Assembly: GCA_003244245.1 (NCBI GenBank)
Contig: QHBY01000082.1
Location: 19,633-54,025 of the forward strand
Length of the DNA stretch: 34,393 bases
Source: Pseudonocardiales bacterium
GTDB lineage: Bacteria > Actinomycetota > Actinomycetes > Mycobacteriales > Pseudonocardiaceae
Direction: 5' to 3'
This document shows, in pieces, positions 34,247 through 34,393 of the stretch. Within the stretch, counting starts at the first letter, position 1. Each line of letters starts with the position of its first letter. The position numbers and the translations under genes are program-made. The notes below the pieces were generated by a model. It ran no database searches and was not told the DNA's origin. It saw only the letters and a list, made by a program, of their open reading frames with translations.

Positions 34247-34393
34247 ACAACATCACCACCGACCCGACGACCGAGGAGCTTCGGAGAAGCCGGCAGACCG
34301 GCCGCCCAGTTATGTCATGGGCACCGCTGCGCCACCCATAAAGATCAAAGACCAACACCCTTGATCAACTCATAGTCGTCCGGTGGATCCGGG

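Larger units (their letters stand above)
32795..34393 (+). mobile_element. IS1380-family insertion sequence (copy 2, divergent from copy 1), ~1599 bp, 13-bp perfect IRs
   Basis: CCCGGATCCACCG at 32795-32807 and CGGTGGATCCGGG at 34381-34393. The right TSD lies outside the window. Confidence 0.9.

Noticed and set aside
1-34393. tRNA, rRNA or CRISPR arrays
   Set aside because: No cloverleaf with CCA-type features, rRNA-like segments, or spaced identical repeats were recognised on reading both strands.
8535-34393. Composite transposon formed by the two IS1380 copies carrying the whole catabolic cluster
   Set aside because: The two IS1380 elements differ in IRs (CCTCGATCCGTGGA vs CCCGGATCCACCG) and in transposase sequence, and copy 1 has its own perfect TSD, so they are not a matched flanking pair.

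Overview
High-GC, actinobacterial-type accessory region: a mosaic catabolic locus built from several modules and interrupted or bounded by six recognisable mobile elements. Left to right: an IS256-family element split near its transposase C-terminus by an IS110-family element; a branched-chain/carboxylate-type ABC transporter (livH, fused livM-livG, livF, lipoprotein SBP) plus an alpha/beta hydrolase; an IS1380-family IS (TSD CTAAG); a metabolic operon (leuB-like dehydrogenase, RraA-like protein, D-2-hydroxyacid dehydrogenase, 2-oxoacid dehydrogenase E1alpha/E1beta/E2/E3); an IS1634-family IS (TSD TCTGA); a second complete liv transporter (livH-M-G-F-SBP); a 3.2-kb three-gene AAA+/DDE transposon (Zn-ribbon/HTH protein + TniA-like DDE transposase + ExeA/TniB-like ATPase; TSD CTGGG); a GntR/FCD regulator; an IclR regulator (NdgR/LtbR-like) divergent from leuC-leuD; and a second, divergent IS1380-family IS whose right inverted repeat coincides with the window end. 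Main leads: (i) the exact IS110 insertion can be reconstructed (CT core, in-frame restoration of IS256), and its 220-nt 5' non-coding region holds a candidate bridge RNA whose donor-loop guides match the element's own ends; (ii) the three-gene transposon has structurally conserved ~100-bp ends with subterminal hairpins; (iii) both IS1380 copies have RBS-sequestering hairpins of unrelated sequence; (iv) leuBCD without leuA, coupled to a 2-oxoacid dehydrogenase complex and two importers, suggests an undescribed route degrading substituted malates or similar acids. All calls come from reading the sequence; no searches or folding programs were run.
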